From positions 56,861 through 120,860 of the forward strand of contig CAMLLC010000006.1 in the NCBI GenBank assembly GCA_946480835.1: 64,000 bases of DNA, written 5' to 3'. A program made the position numbers and the translations under genes. This document shows, one piece after another, positions 16,042 to 27,134 of the stretch (positions are counted from its first letter, which is position 1; each line of letters opens with the position of its first letter). This DNA is from Entomomonas sp945283395 (GTDB taxonomy: Bacteria; Pseudomonadota; Gammaproteobacteria; Pseudomonadales; Pseudomonadaceae). The notes beneath the pieces are model-generated. The model was not told where the DNA came from. It made no database searches and saw nothing but the letters and a program-made list of their open reading frames with translations.

Positions 16042-16395
16042 ATGTCAATTAAACGTCTACATGCTAATAAGCGCATGAGCAAAGTGGTTATTCATGATAA
16101 ATTTGTATTTCTTGCCGGACAAGTGGCTGAAGATGTACAAGGGGATATCGAAAAACAAACCAAAGAAACGCTAGCCTCAATTGAAAGACTTTTAGGTGAG
16201 ACAGGTACAGATAAGACGCGGATTTTATCAGCTACCATTTATCTAAAAAATATTGATAAAGATTTTGAACGCATGAATAGCATTTGGGATGATTGGTTAC
16301 CAGAAGGGGTAACGCCTGCTAGAAGCACCGTTGAAGCTAACATGTGTGAGCCCGAATTACTGATTGAAATCACTATAATTGCTTCATTACCTTAA
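16042..16395 (+). CDS. ridA: RidA-family enamine/imine deaminase
   Basis: This 117-residue YjgF/RidA-fold protein forms trimers. It shows VFLAGQVAEDV, the TKETLASIERLLGETGTDKTRIL helix, YLKNIDKDFERMN and the arginine-containing PARSTVEANMCEPELLIEI. RidA hydrolyses reactive enamines/imines released by amino-acid oxidising enzymes. Between dadA and dadX this makes sense, because DadA produces 2-iminopropionate. It lies 16 bases after dadA with an AGGAG before the ATG. The symbol is for the family; this is the dad-operon paralogue. Confidence 0.92.
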   Translation: MSIKRLHANKRMSKVVIHDKFVFLAGQVAEDVQGDIEKQTKETLASIERLLGETGTDKTRILSATIYLKNIDKDFERMNSIWDDWLPEGVTPARSTVEANMCEPELLIEITIIASLP

Positions 16396-16472
16396 TATTA
16401 CTGGTTACCGTTTTATGCCAATCAGACCTCTTGCTATGCAATGTTATAAAAATAAATTATCGAGTATTTGTT

Positions 16473-17543
16473 ATGCGACCTGCTCAAGCTATTATTGATC
16501 TGAAAGCCCTTTGTAATAATTACCAACTAGCTCAAACTATCTCTGGTCAAAAAGCTATAGCAGTCATAAAAGCTGACGCCTATGGGCATGGTTCTATAGA
16601 ATGTGCAAAAGCACTAGAAAAAAACGCTAGTGCTTTCGCTGTGGCCTGTATAGAAGAGGCTATTGAACTAAGAGAAGCAGGCATTCACAATCCTATTTTA
16701 TTACTAGAAGGTTTTTTTGAAGAAAGTGAACTACCCCTCATAGAACAACACCATTTTTGGCCAGTTATTCATTCACCATGGCAAATAGTTGCTATAGAAA
16801 AAGCTCACTTGACTAAACCACTCAAGCTATTTCTGAAACTAGATTCGGGTATGCATAGGGTTGGCTTTTTCCCTGGCCAGTATGAAAAGGCTTATACACA
16901 ATTAATGGCCACAGGGAAAGTGGCTAAAATTACGTTAATAACTCATTTTGCCAGATCAGATGAACTTGATTGCGACTATACGCAAAAACAGTACCAAACC
17001 TTTCTGAAAGCCACAAAAAATCTTAAAGCGGAAACCTGTCTTTGTAATTCGCCAACCATACTAGCTCATCCAGAGGTAAAAAGTGATTGGGTTCGGCCTG
17101 GAATTATGCTATATGGCTCACCTCCTTTCGAATTTCCTCAAGCACAGGCAGAACAATTAACTCCAGTAATGACTTTGCAGTCTAAAATCATTTCTATCCG
17201 AGAGCTACCAGCAGGTGAAGCAATAGGTTACGGTGGCTGTTTTATTACTAAACAACATACAAGAATAGGCGTTGTCGCAATAGGTTATGCTGACGGTTAT
17301 CCTCGCCTAGCGCCCAATAATACTCCAGTAGCCGTCGACGGTAAGCTAGTACCGTTAGTTGGCAGAGTATCTATGGATATGTTAACAATCGACTTAACCA
17401 ATCATCCGCAAGCGGGAATAGGGAGTCAGGTTGAACTATGGGGAAAGCAAATTTCGGCAACGAAATTAGCTAGCCTTTGTGGTACTATTTCTTACCAACT
17501 TTTTTGCAATTTGAAAAGAGTGCCTAGACTATTTGCTTACTAG
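16473..17543 (+). CDS. dadX: Alanine racemase, catabolic
   Basis: This 356-residue PLP enzyme interconverts L- and D-alanine. Lys33 in AVIKADAYGHG holds PLP; the second catalytic base Tyr lies in AIGYGGCF; GRVSMDMLTIDL is the C-terminal domain motif. The start MRPAQAIIDLKAL (ATG at 16473) fits Pseudomonas DadX; a TTG frame start 14 codons earlier is not supported. It follows ridA in the dad operon, so it feeds L-alanine into DadA. Whether a second, biosynthetic alr exists elsewhere cannot be seen. Confidence 0.95.
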   Translation: MRPAQAIIDLKALCNNYQLAQTISGQKAIAVIKADAYGHGSIECAKALEKNASAFAVACIEEAIELREAGIHNPILLLEGFFEESELPLIEQHHFWPVIHSPWQIVAIEKAHLTKPLKLFLKLDSGMHRVGFFPGQYEKAYTQLMATGKVAKITLITHFARSDELDCDYTQKQYQTFLKATKNLKAETCLCNSPTILAHPEVKSDWVRPGIMLYGSPPFEFPQAQAEQLTPVMTLQSKIISIRELPAGEAIGYGGCFITKQHTRIGVVAIGYADGYPRLAPNNTPVAVDGKLVPLVGRVSMDMLTIDLTNHPQAGIGSQVELWGKQISATKLASLCGTISYQLFCNLKRVPRLFAY

Positions 17544-17607
17544 AACTTGCTATGTTAACTAGGCATAATACAACAAGACGGACTTTATAAGTAAGGGGCT
17601 CTATACG

Positions 17608-20600
17608 ATGAAGCTACATCGTTATATTCTAATTACTCTATTAATTAGCTTATCCTTCACATGTTTTGCTGCGCCTTCGGTAGATGGTAATAGGGCTATT
17701 ACTCAATCAATAACTACCGCCACTATTCAAAAAGCCATAGATGATCTATCTACCAAAAAACTATCAGAAAATGAGATTGCTATAGCAAAAACAACCTTAG
17801 AACAAGCATTACAATTTGCTAGAACACGTGATGAAAATGAAGCTAAACTGGCTAGCCTAAAAAAACAAGTAGCCGAAGCACCTGAAAAATCTGTTAGTTA
17901 TCGAAAACAACTAGATAATCTAACAGCCACCCCTATAGTTACTATTAAAGATGACGCTAAAATAACAGATGAAACACTACAACAACGTTTTAATGATAAC
18001 AATGATAAGCTTAATAATTGGCAAATTGAACTAACCAATGCTAGTAATACAATTTCTCATGCCCAAACACGTCCAGAGCAAAATCAATTAGAAATAACCA
18101 GTTTACAAAATCGTTTACAAGAAATAGCTACTCAACTAAAAGCCTCACAAACAGAACAAGTAAAACTGAAATTACAGGCAGAACAGGCAGCTATCAACTC
18201 ACAAATTAATTTATTACATTTAGAAATATCTAGTAGCAGTACTCTCCAAGAATATTCAACAAGCCTCCGCAATCTATTGACCGAAGAAATGTCTCGGGCT
18301 GAACAAGAAAATAATCAATTACAAAATATCATTAACACTCGTCGGCTAGCAGTAACAGAAAAAACCGTTCAAGATTTAGCACAAGATAAAGATAGCCAGT
18401 CTAATGACTTATTACGCACCGAAAGTAAAAAGAATGTTGAATTATCAGAATATTTATTACAAACCAATAATAAACTTAATGAAGTATCCAAACTTAATAC
18501 CTTGTATAAACAACAACTAGATACCACAAAACATATAGAAGAAACATTAACAGGACAAGTTAATGCACTTAAAGGAAGTACTGGTTTATTTCAAATCCTT
18601 TATCAACAAAAACAATCTTTACCCACTGTTAGGAAAGACCAGCTTTCAACAGAAGATATAGCTAATTTTCGCCTTTATCAATTCCAACTAAACCAACAAC
18701 GGGAATTATTTGTAAGCCCTACTAATTATGTTAATAAATTATTATCCAATCAAACTGATACTATTGATGATAGCTTGCATCAAGAGTTACTTAACTTAGC
18801 CCGCATTCGCCAACAGCTTTATACTGATTTACAATCATCTTTAAACAATTTAACAACAGAAACAGTTAATTTACAAATTGTTAAGCAACAATTATTAGCT
18901 AAAGTTAACCAATTATCTGCTAGTATCGATGAAAAAATGTTTTGGTTACCTAGTAACCCTACTATCGATTTTAATTGGTTAAAACAAGCGCCCCAAAGAT
19001 TACAAAATGAATTAACCAATATTTCATGGCAAGCAACTATCTCCAATATTATTCATGGTTTATTAGACCGACCTTGGATTTTTATTCCTGTTGTCTTGCT
19101 CATCATTGGCTTATTGTGGAAACGTAGTTATTTAAGAGAACGTATTGCTTCTCTTAATAAAGAAGTAGGTAATGTTAGACATGATTCACAAAAACATACA
19201 CCTTTAGTAATTTTGTTTAACATATTATTAGCGTTACCCACTAGTTTAGCTCTTGCTTTAGCAGGTCTAGCACTTTTATTAGATGGGCGAGGTGTTAACT
19301 ATGCTTATGGCAGTACTCTTTTAGAATTAGCTATAGGTTGGTTATTTTTCTACACTACTTACCGCTTATTATCACCTAATAATGTAGCATTTAAGCATTT
19401 TGATTGGGATGCTCAACAAGTGGCTAATATGCGCTCACATATTATCCAATTGGGTGCCTTATCTCTCATTCTTATGGTGGTAGTCACTATTGCTAGTCAG
19501 CAATTAGATAACATAGGTAATGATGCAATAGGTATCATTACAGTTATTATCTGTTATTTATTAATGGCATTAGTACTTATTTACACCATTCTTTCTAAAA
19601 ATATTAGACCCTATTTGAGTTCCATTCGTTGGCTGATGGCACTTGCTATTGTGTTATTACCAGTAATTCTAATGTTTAGTACTATCCTCGGCTATTATTA
19701 TACGTCGCTGAGATTAACTGATAGATTAATAGTAACTTTCTATGCGGTGCTCATTTGGATTATCTCTGAAGCCGTATTAATTCGAGGCCTAAGTGTGGCA
19801 GCCAGACGTATTGCTTTCCAACGAGTGTTAGAGAAACGTCAAAAGCTTAGAGAGCAAAGTAATAAGGAAGGCGAAGAAGAAATTATTGAGGAACCGGTTT
19901 TAGATATTCACGAAATCAACCAACAATCATTACGTTTAATTCGCTTATTATTATTAGTTATTTTTGGTTGTACACTCTATTTTATCTGGTCTGATGTACT
20001 AGCTGTTTTCTCTTACTTAGATACCATTACCCTCTATCAATATATAGGTGCAGATGGTGTATCAACCACCCCGTTAACTCTCAAAGCTTTTCTAATAGCG
20101 TTGATAATAGCCTTAGTGACTATAGTGCTCACAAGAAACTTACCAGGTTTATTAGAAGTTATTATCTTATCTCGCCTTAATCTTGATAGAGGAATTTCCT
20201 ATGCTATTACTACACTCCTATCCTATATTATTATCGCTATTGGAGTATCATTAAGTTTAGGGTTATTAGGTGTAAGTTGGAGTAAGTTACAATGGCTAGT
20301 GGCCGCATTATCTGTAGGCCTAGGTTTTGGCTTACAAGAAATCTTTGCAAACTTTGTATCAGGTATCATTTTATTATTTGAAAGGCCCATGCGGATTGGG
20401 GATAGAATCACTATTGGCGGAGTGACAGGGACTGTCAATCGCATTCAAATTCGCGCTACTCGAATGACAGATAGTGATAAAAAAGAAGTCATCATTCCTA
20501 ATAAAACTTTTGTAACAAGCCAACTCATTAATTGGACTCTAACTGATACTGTTACACGCATCACGTTACAAATAGGGGTAGACTACAACTCTGATATTGA

Positions 20601-20898
20601 TAAAGTAAAAGAATTGCTTTTAAAAATTGCCAATGACAATCCGCGAGTTATTAAAGACCCTGCCCCTAATGTCTCTTTTGTGAACTTTGGAGCCGATACC
20701 CTTAATTTAGAGTTAACTATGTTAGTTAATGAAATTAGTGATAGAGGGGCTGCAACTGATGAAATTAATCGTAAGATTCTAACTAATTTTGCTGCTGAAA
20801 ATATTAATATGCCTTTCCATCAAGTAGAAATAACTTTAAAAAATAATCAAGGCCATGAATTAACCTTAACCGAATCTAAACAAATTACAGAACAATGA
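17608..20898 (+). CDS. mscK: MscK/KefA-type mechanosensitive channel
   Basis: This 1096-residue protein has a signal peptide (about 1-21), a long periplasmic coiled-coil region (about 30-480) rich in Gln/Asn/Leu, then roughly 11 membrane helices (490-930). The C-terminal MscS domain has the pore helix and gate region LVAALSVGLGFGLQEIFANFV and the beta-domain RPMRIGDRITIGGVTGTVNRI plus IPNKTFVTSQLINWT. Large MscS relatives release solutes on osmotic downshock; the size matches E. coli MscK (1120) and MscM (1107), and the two are hard to tell apart by eye. AAGGGG lies 9 bases upstream. The convergent gltD is separated by a symmetric terminator. Confidence 0.85.
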   Translation: MKLHRYILITLLISLSFTCFAAPSVDGNRAITQSITTATIQKAIDDLSTKKLSENEIAIAKTTLEQALQFARTRDENEAKLASLKKQVAEAPEKSVSYRKQLDNLTATPIVTIKDDAKITDETLQQRFNDNNDKLNNWQIELTNASNTISHAQTRPEQNQLEITSLQNRLQEIATQLKASQTEQVKLKLQAEQAAINSQINLLHLEISSSSTLQEYSTSLRNLLTEEMSRAEQENNQLQNIINTRRLAVTEKTVQDLAQDKDSQSNDLLRTESKKNVELSEYLLQTNNKLNEVSKLNTLYKQQLDTTKHIEETLTGQVNALKGSTGLFQILYQQKQSLPTVRKDQLSTEDIANFRLYQFQLNQQRELFVSPTNYVNKLLSNQTDTIDDSLHQELLNLARIRQQLYTDLQSSLNNLTTETVNLQIVKQQLLAKVNQLSASIDEKMFWLPSNPTIDFNWLKQAPQRLQNELTNISWQATISNIIHGLLDRPWIFIPVVLLIIGLLWKRSYLRERIASLNKEVGNVRHDSQKHTPLVILFNILLALPTSLALALAGLALLLDGRGVNYAYGSTLLELAIGWLFFYTTYRLLSPNNVAFKHFDWDAQQVANMRSHIIQLGALSLILMVVVTIASQQLDNIGNDAIGIITVIICYLLMALVLIYTILSKNIRPYLSSIRWLMALAIVLLPVILMFSTILGYYYTSLRLTDRLIVTFYAVLIWIISEAVLIRGLSVAARRIAFQRVLEKRQKLREQSNKEGEEEIIEEPVLDIHEINQQSLRLIRLLLLVIFGCTLYFIWSDVLAVFSYLDTITLYQYIGADGVSTTPLTLKAFLIALIIALVTIVLTRNLPGLLEVIILSRLNLDRGISYAITTLLSYIIIAIGVSLSLGLLGVSWSKLQWLVAALSVGLGFGLQEIFANFVSGIILLFERPMRIGDRITIGGVTGTVNRIQIRATRMTDSDKKEVIIPNKTFVTSQLINWTLTDTVTRITLQIGVDYNSDIDKVKELLLKIANDNPRVIKDPAPNVSFVNFGADTLNLELTMLVNEISDRGAATDEINRKILTNFAAENINMPFHQVEITLKNNQGHELTLTESKQITEQ

Positions 20899-20905
20899 TA
20901 GCGCA

Positions 20906-20936
20906 AGTTAAGAGTGGTTGATTGCCACTCTTAACT
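20906..20936. terminator. Symmetric hairpin between convergent mscK and gltD
   Basis: A perfect 12-base stem (AGTTAAGAGTGG with CCACTCTTAACT, 7-base loop) fills most of the space between the two convergent stop codons. T-tracts on either side are short, so termination efficiency is uncertain, but it can serve both genes. Confidence 0.65.
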
Positions 20937-20945
20937 ATCTTCAAA

Positions 20946-22367
20946 TCAAACACCTAAAAATTTCAGAATCCCTTGTGCAGCTCCACGGCCTTCGGCAATA
21001 GCCGTTACCACTAAATCTGAACCTCTAACCATATCTCCTCCAGCAAAAATTTTAGGATTATGGGTTTGATATTTAAACTGACCATCGGCTGCTGCTAATA
21101 CCCTTCCTTGACTATCTATTTGAATTTGGTATTCTTTAAACCAAGGTGCAGGACTTGGCCTAAACCCAAAGGCAATAATAACTGCTTCGGCGGGTAGGAC
21201 CTGTTCAGAATCGACAATAGGCACTGGCGAACGTCTACCTCTAGTATCTGGTTCGCCCAATTCAGTTTCTACAACTTTAATGCCTTCTACTTTACCATCA
21301 CCTATAATTTCTACTGGTTGCCGGTTGAATAAAAACTTAACTCCTTCATCTTTAGCATTTTTTACTTCTTTGCGCGAGCCAGGCATATTTTCCGCGTCGC
21401 GGCGATAAGCACAAGTTACTGACTTAGCACCCTGCCTAATAGCAGTACGGGTACAATCCATAGCAGTATCCCCTCCGCCTAACACTACTACCCTCTTACC
21501 CTTCATGCTAATAAAATCATCTGCCGACTTTTCAAAACCGAGATTATGATTAACATTAGCTACCAAGTAATCCAATGCATCATAAACACCAGCTAACTTT
21601 TCACCAGGAAAACCACCTTGCATATAAGTATAAGTACCCATTCCCATAAATACTGCATCATATTGGGCAAGCAATTGTTGCATAGTAATATCATTACCTA
21701 CTTCTGTATTAAGATGAAACTCAATACCCATGCTAGTAAAGATCTCACGGCGCCGTGTTAACACTGTTTTTTCTAATTTAAACTCTGGGATACCAAAAGT
21801 TAATAATCCTCCTATTTCAGGATTACGATCAAATACTACCGCTTTTAAACCATTACGAGCTAATACATCTGCACACCCTAAGCCAGCAGGGCCAGCACCT
21901 ATAATAGCTACTTTTTTTCCTGTAGCTTTAACATGTGATATATCAGGCCGCCAGCCCATAGCAAATGCTGTATCAGAAATATATTTTTCAACAGCTCCAA
22001 TAGTTACCGCACTAAAGCCTGTTTGATTCAGTGTACAAGCGCCTTCACACAATCTATCTTGCGGACATACTCGACCACATATTTCAGGCAGACTATTAGT
22101 TTGATGAGAAAGCTCAGCAGCCTCTAAAATCTGCCCTTCAGTGACTAACTTTAACCAATTAGGAATGTAATTATGAACAGGGCATTTCCACTCACAATAT
22201 GGGTTACCACAAGCCAAACAACGCTCTGCTTGCTCCGTAGCTCGGTCAGGTTCAAAAATATTATAAATTTCTATAAATTCTTTTTTTCTTCTACTTAATA
22301 CTTTTCTTTTTGGCTCCTTACGAAGCACATTAAGAAACTGGAAATCATTATGCAGATGCTCACTCAT
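20946..22367 (-). CDS. gltD: Glutamate synthase (NADPH), small subunit
   Basis: This 473-residue beta subunit takes electrons from NADPH and passes them through FAD and 4Fe-4S clusters to GltB. Two cysteine clusters (CLACGNPYCEWKCPVHN and CGRVCPQDRLCEGAC), the FAD motif GAGPAGLGCADVLARNG and the NADPH motif GGGDTAMDCTRTAI are clear. The final segment IFAGGDMVRGSDLVVTAIAEG closes the FAD site. ATG at 22367 follows GAGG by 7 bases; the TTG two codons earlier is less likely. It is the second gene of gltBD, about 70 bases after gltB. Confidence 0.98.
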   Translation of the reverse strand: MSEHLHNDFQFLNVLRKEPKRKVLSRRKKEFIEIYNIFEPDRATEQAERCLACGNPYCEWKCPVHNYIPNWLKLVTEGQILEAAELSHQTNSLPEICGRVCPQDRLCEGACTLNQTGFSAVTIGAVEKYISDTAFAMGWRPDISHVKATGKKVAIIGAGPAGLGCADVLARNGLKAVVFDRNPEIGGLLTFGIPEFKLEKTVLTRRREIFTSMGIEFHLNTEVGNDITMQQLLAQYDAVFMGMGTYTYMQGGFPGEKLAGVYDALDYLVANVNHNLGFEKSADDFISMKGKRVVVLGGGDTAMDCTRTAIRQGAKSVTCAYRRDAENMPGSRKEVKNAKDEGVKFLFNRQPVEIIGDGKVEGIKVVETELGEPDTRGRRSPVPIVDSEQVLPAEAVIIAFGFRPSPAPWFKEYQIQIDSQGRVLAAADGQFKYQTHNPKIFAGGDMVRGSDLVVTAIAEGRGAAQGILKFLGV

Positions 22368-22440
22368 TTGCAAACCTCATCACCGTTTTACGGTATTTAT
22401 TCTTCATAGTCAGTAGTAACCAATAGCAATTACTAACAGG

Positions 22441-25400
22441 TTATTGTGGATTAGCACGGGTGCTACTTAATAACATTTTTAAATTAGCTGCCTTAGGTTT
22501 AACTAACCAAAAACTACGGATATAATCATCTAAATTATCAGCTATCTCTTTACCCCAAGGGCTTGCTGTTTGTACCACATACTCATTTAACACATTTTGT
22601 AAATGATTACGGTAGGCTTCCATAGTTTCTTTACTAATACGTTGGATTTCAACTAAATCATGATTCACTAAATCCACAAAATTTCGGTCAAGATCCAATA
22701 CATAAGCAAATCCACCTGTCATACCCGAACCGAAGTTATACCCGGTTTTACCTAGCACACAAATAAAGCCTCCTGTCATATATTCACAGCAATGATCTCC
22801 TACACCCTCAACTACAGCATGAGCACCAGAATTACGCACCCCAAAACGTTGACCTGCTGTGCCAGCTACAAACAGCTTGCCTCCAGTAGCACCATAAAGA
22901 CATGTATTACCTACAATTGCTGACTCTTGAGTAAGGAACTGACTATCCTTGCTGGGTGTAATAACAATTTTACCGCCCGTCATACCTTTTCCCACATAAT
23001 CATTAGCATCACCCACTAAATGCAAGTGCAGGCCGCCAGCATTCCATACCCCAAAACTTTGCCCTGCGGTACCAGTAAAACGGAAAGTAATAGGATATTG
23101 GGCCATCCCTTGGTTACCGTGTAGTTTAGCAATTTCTCCAGAAATCCTTGCACCAATGGATCTATCACAATTACAAATGGCTAATTCAAACTCGCCACCA
23201 GAGCTGGAAATTATGGCAGGCATCGCCATTTCTACCATTCGTTCAGCTAACAATCCTTTATCAAAAGGAGGATTCTTTTCTACCTGACAATATTGAGGTT
23301 TATCAGATGGAATATGACTATTAGCTAACAAAGGCGTTAAATCTAAATGAGTTTGCTTATTAGTATCACCTGATAGAATCTCCAATAAATCAGTACGACC
23401 TATTAAATCGGCAAGGCTAGCCACGCCTAATTTAGCCAACCACTCCCTAGTGTCCTCAGCGATGAATTGGAAGAAATTAATAACCATCTCCACCGTTCCT
23501 AAAAAGTGCTCTTTACGTAATTTATCATTTTGCGTGGCAACTCCTGTTGCACAGTTATTCAGGTGACAAATACGTAAGTATTTACAGCCTAACGCAATCA
23601 TAGGCGCAGTGCCGAAGCCGAAGCTTTCAGCCCCTAATATAGCGGCTTTAATCACATCTAAGCCAGTTTTTAATCCGCCATCAGTTTGAACCCTTACTTT
23701 TCCTCTTAAGTCATTGCCTCTCAATGTTTGGTGTGTTTCTGCCAAACCCAACTCCCAAGGAGAACCTGCATACTTAATAGAGGTAATAGGTGAAGCTCCT
23801 GTACCACCATCATATCCTGAAATAGTAATAAGATCAGCGTAAGCTTTGGCCACCCCTGCCGCCACCGTTCCTACCCCTGCTTCAGCTACTAACTTAACAG
23901 AAACTAATGCTTTGGGATTAACCTGCTTTAAGTCAAAAATGAGTTGAGCTAAGTCTTCAATAGAGTAAATATCATGATGAGGAGGAGGAGAAATTAACGT
24001 AACTCCCGGTACGGCATAACGTAACCTAGCAATCAGCCCATTAACTTTACCGCCTGGTAATTGCCCTCCTTCTCCAGGCTTTGCTCCTTGAGCTACTTTA
24101 ATTTGTAATACTTCGGCATTAACAAGATATTCAGGCGTTACCCCAAAGCGCCCTGTCGCCACCTGCTTAATTTTAGAAGTTTTAATAGTTCCGTAACGGG
24201 TTGGATCTTCTCCTCCTTCTCCGGAATTTGACCGTGCACCTAATCTATTCATAGCTTCAGCTAAAGATTCATGAGCTTCTGGTGATAAGGCCCCTAAGGA
24301 AATACCAGCAGAATCGAATCTTTTCAAAATAGCTTCAATAGGTTCGACTTGATCTAATGGTAAAGGTTTAGTAGCTAGTTTAACCTTTAATAAATCACGT
24401 ATCATAGCTACTGGACGTGAATTGACAGCTTGGCAATACTCTTTAAATGTTTGGTAATTGCTAGTTCTTACCGACTCTTGTAATAATTGAACCACATCAG
24501 GGTTATAAGCATGATATTCACCATTATAAACAAACTTTAATAAGCCTCCTTTTTGAAGAGCCTTTCTATCATCCCATGCTTCTTTTGCTAATATTTTTTG
24601 CTCTGCTTCTAAATCAACAAATCTAGCACCTTCAATACGGCTAGGAACTCCTTGAAAGCAAAGACGAGTTACTTCAGATGACAAACCTATTACTTCAAAT
24701 AATTGGGCACCACGATAAGAAGAAATAGTAGAAATACCCATTTTAGATATGATTTTTTTGAGACCTTTTGATATACCTTTTCGATAGTTTTTAAAGATTT
24801 CTTGTATATCTCCTACCACTTCACCATTACGTACCAAATCAGCTAATACCTCATACGCCAAATAAGGATAAATAACACTAGCGCCAAATCCTGTTAACAC
24901 GGCAAAATGATGAGGATCTCTAGCCGTTGCTGTTTCTACTAAAATATTACAAGCACAGCGTAACCCCGTTGCTATCATGTGATGTTGTACGGCACCAACC
25001 GCTAAGGCAGCGTGAATTGGCAATTTATCTGACGTTATATGTTTGTCAGTTAGAATGAGTTGACTTTTACCACTGCTGACCGCCTCTTCAGCTTGTTTAA
25101 CTATACGCCTAATGGCTTTCTCTAGACCCTCAGCAGGATAATAATTTAAATCAATAATCTCTTTAGCAAAACCTTCTCGTTGCAAATTAACAATAGCTTG
25201 CCATTTAGCAGGAGATACAATAGGACTAGTCAAAATAGCTCTATTAGCATGTTCAGGAGCTTCCTCATAAATATTATATTCAGGCCCTAAGCAAGTCTCC
25301 AAAGACATTACTACTTCTTCTCTTAAAGGGTCAATGGGCGGATTAGTGACTTGTGCAAATTGTTGTCGAAAATAATCATACAGCGAACGAACCCGTTGTG

Positions 25401-26886
25401 ATAATACCGCCATAGGGGTATCATCTCCCATTGAACCAACAGCCTCTTGACCTTGTTCAGCTAATGGCCGTAAAACCTGATCACGCTCCTCAAAAGTGAC
25501 TTGGAACATTTTCATGTATTGAGCTAATTGTTGACCTACATAATTAGTATCACTCTGGAGCTCTTCTAAGGTAGCTTGAATCCTTAACGCATTTTGCCTC
25601 AGCCATTGCTTATAAGGCTGTCTTACCTTTAATCTATTATCTATATCTTCAGTTTGCAATATTTCACCCGTATGGGTGTCTACTGCCATAATTTGTCCTG
25701 GGTTAACACGTCCTTTGGCTGTTACATCTTTTTGCAGGTAATCCCAAACACCTACTTCTGAAGCTAATGTAATATAACCATTACTAGTAGTTACCCAACG
25801 GGCTGGGCGTAAGCCATTGCGATCTAGTAAACAAACAGCATAGCGGCCATCCGTTAAAACTACGCCAGCAGGGCCATCCCATGGTTCCATATGAATAGAG
25901 TTAAACTCATAAAAGGCACGTAACTCCGCATCAATAGTTTCTACATTCTGCCATGCTGGTGGGATCATCATACGTAAGCCGCGGAACATATCCATACCAC
26001 CAGTTACCAAGAGTTCTAGCATATTATCCATACTAGCTGAATCAGAACCTGAGCAATCTATTAATGGTTCTAACTCTTCCAAATTTGGTAATAACGGTGT
26101 TACAAACTTTTTACGACGCGACAATGCCCAATTTCTATTGCCCGTAATAGTATTTATTTCACCATTGTGTGCTAGGAAACGAAAAGGTTGGGCTAAACGC
26201 CATCTAGGCATCGTATTAGTAGAAAACCTTTGATGGAATACACAAACAGCGGTAGCCATACATTCATCGCCTAAATCGGGATAGAACTGCGCTAAATCTG
26301 CTGGCATCATTAAGCCCTTATATACAATGTCCTTACCAGAAAGGCTACATACATAAAATTCAGTATGTTCATTTAAGGCTATTTCAGTACGACGCCTAAC
26401 AAAAAATAACTTAGCAGCAAAAGCTTGATCTGATAGGCCATCCCCTGTTACAAATACTTGTTCAATACGAGGTAATCGCTCTAGAGCTAACCGTCCTAGC
26501 ACAGATGGGTCAATCGGTACTTCTCGCCAACCTACTAACTTTAGGCCATTTGCTGCTATTTGGCTGTTAAAAATTGCTCTTTCCTGCGTCGCTTTGTTTT
26601 CATCTGGGCTCAAAAATATCATGCCTATGGCATATTGTTCTGGCAATATGGCATCAAAATGTTGTTTTGCTTTAATCCGAAAAAACCTATCAGGCTTTTG
26701 TAGCAACAAGCCACAACCATCCCCAGTTTTACCATCAGCATTAATCCCTCCACGGTGTGTCATTCGCGTCAATGCTTCAATAGCCGTTTCCAATAAATGG
26801 TGGCTAGCCTCGCCTTGCATATGGGCAATTAGCCCAAAACCACAATTATCTTTGAACTGGTCCGGATGATATAAAGCAGTACTCAT
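22441..26886 (-). CDS. gltB: Glutamate synthase (NADPH), large subunit
   Basis: This alpha subunit of about 1480 residues makes two glutamates from glutamine and 2-oxoglutarate. The N-terminal class II amidotransferase domain uses Cys15 (KDNCGFGL) after removal of a 14-residue propeptide. A central domain follows, then the FMN-binding synthase domain (GGEDPTRYG, KPGEGGQLPG, TDGGLKTGLDV). The 3Fe-4S motif is CKYLRICHLNNC, and the C-terminal beta-helix has Gly-rich repeats (MTGGKIVI, MTGGFICVL, MTGGFAYVL). ATG at 26886 lies after GGGAAG. First gene of gltBD, full length. Confidence 0.99.
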   Translation of the reverse strand: MSTALYHPDQFKDNCGFGLIAHMQGEASHHLLETAIEALTRMTHRGGINADGKTGDGCGLLLQKPDRFFRIKAKQHFDAILPEQYAIGMIFLSPDENKATQERAIFNSQIAANGLKLVGWREVPIDPSVLGRLALERLPRIEQVFVTGDGLSDQAFAAKLFFVRRRTEIALNEHTEFYVCSLSGKDIVYKGLMMPADLAQFYPDLGDECMATAVCVFHQRFSTNTMPRWRLAQPFRFLAHNGEINTITGNRNWALSRRKKFVTPLLPNLEELEPLIDCSGSDSASMDNMLELLVTGGMDMFRGLRMMIPPAWQNVETIDAELRAFYEFNSIHMEPWDGPAGVVLTDGRYAVCLLDRNGLRPARWVTTSNGYITLASEVGVWDYLQKDVTAKGRVNPGQIMAVDTHTGEILQTEDIDNRLKVRQPYKQWLRQNALRIQATLEELQSDTNYVGQQLAQYMKMFQVTFEERDQVLRPLAEQGQEAVGSMGDDTPMAVLSQRVRSLYDYFRQQFAQVTNPPIDPLREEVVMSLETCLGPEYNIYEEAPEHANRAILTSPIVSPAKWQAIVNLQREGFAKEIIDLNYYPAEGLEKAIRRIVKQAEEAVSSGKSQLILTDKHITSDKLPIHAALAVGAVQHHMIATGLRCACNILVETATARDPHHFAVLTGFGASVIYPYLAYEVLADLVRNGEVVGDIQEIFKNYRKGISKGLKKIISKMGISTISSYRGAQLFEVIGLSSEVTRLCFQGVPSRIEGARFVDLEAEQKILAKEAWDDRKALQKGGLLKFVYNGEYHAYNPDVVQLLQESVRTSNYQTFKEYCQAVNSRPVAMIRDLLKVKLATKPLPLDQVEPIEAILKRFDSAGISLGALSPEAHESLAEAMNRLGARSNSGEGGEDPTRYGTIKTSKIKQVATGRFGVTPEYLVNAEVLQIKVAQGAKPGEGGQLPGGKVNGLIARLRYAVPGVTLISPPPHHDIYSIEDLAQLIFDLKQVNPKALVSVKLVAEAGVGTVAAGVAKAYADLITISGYDGGTGASPITSIKYAGSPWELGLAETHQTLRGNDLRGKVRVQTDGGLKTGLDVIKAAILGAESFGFGTAPMIALGCKYLRICHLNNCATGVATQNDKLRKEHFLGTVEMVINFFQFIAEDTREWLAKLGVASLADLIGRTDLLEILSGDTNKQTHLDLTPLLANSHIPSDKPQYCQVEKNPPFDKGLLAERMVEMAMPAIISSSGGEFELAICNCDRSIGARISGEIAKLHGNQGMAQYPITFRFTGTAGQSFGVWNAGGLHLHLVGDANDYVGKGMTGGKIVITPSKDSQFLTQESAIVGNTCLYGATGGKLFVAGTAGQRFGVRNSGAHAVVEGVGDHCCEYMTGGFICVLGKTGYNFGSGMTGGFAYVLDLDRNFVDLVNHDLVEIQRISKETMEAYRNHLQNVLNEYVVQTASPWGKEIADNLDDYIRSFWLVKPKAANLKMLLSSTRANPQ

Positions 26887-27134
26887 AATTCTTCCCATCA
26901 GGTAATCGCATTAAGCGTTTTCACATTACATAACATTTTATTGTTGTAGCTATATCTATTACTCTTTATATAAAAAGAATTTCGACAAAGGGCGTCCATT
27001 ATAAGGATTTTTTTGCTATATGCAAATAGCGTATATAGTATGCATAATTTGCATAATAGCTAATTATCAATAAAGAGGCTAAGTTTTGCTGCTTAACTAT
27101 TTTTTTATAAGAGGTTGTCACTGCAAAGCTTTGA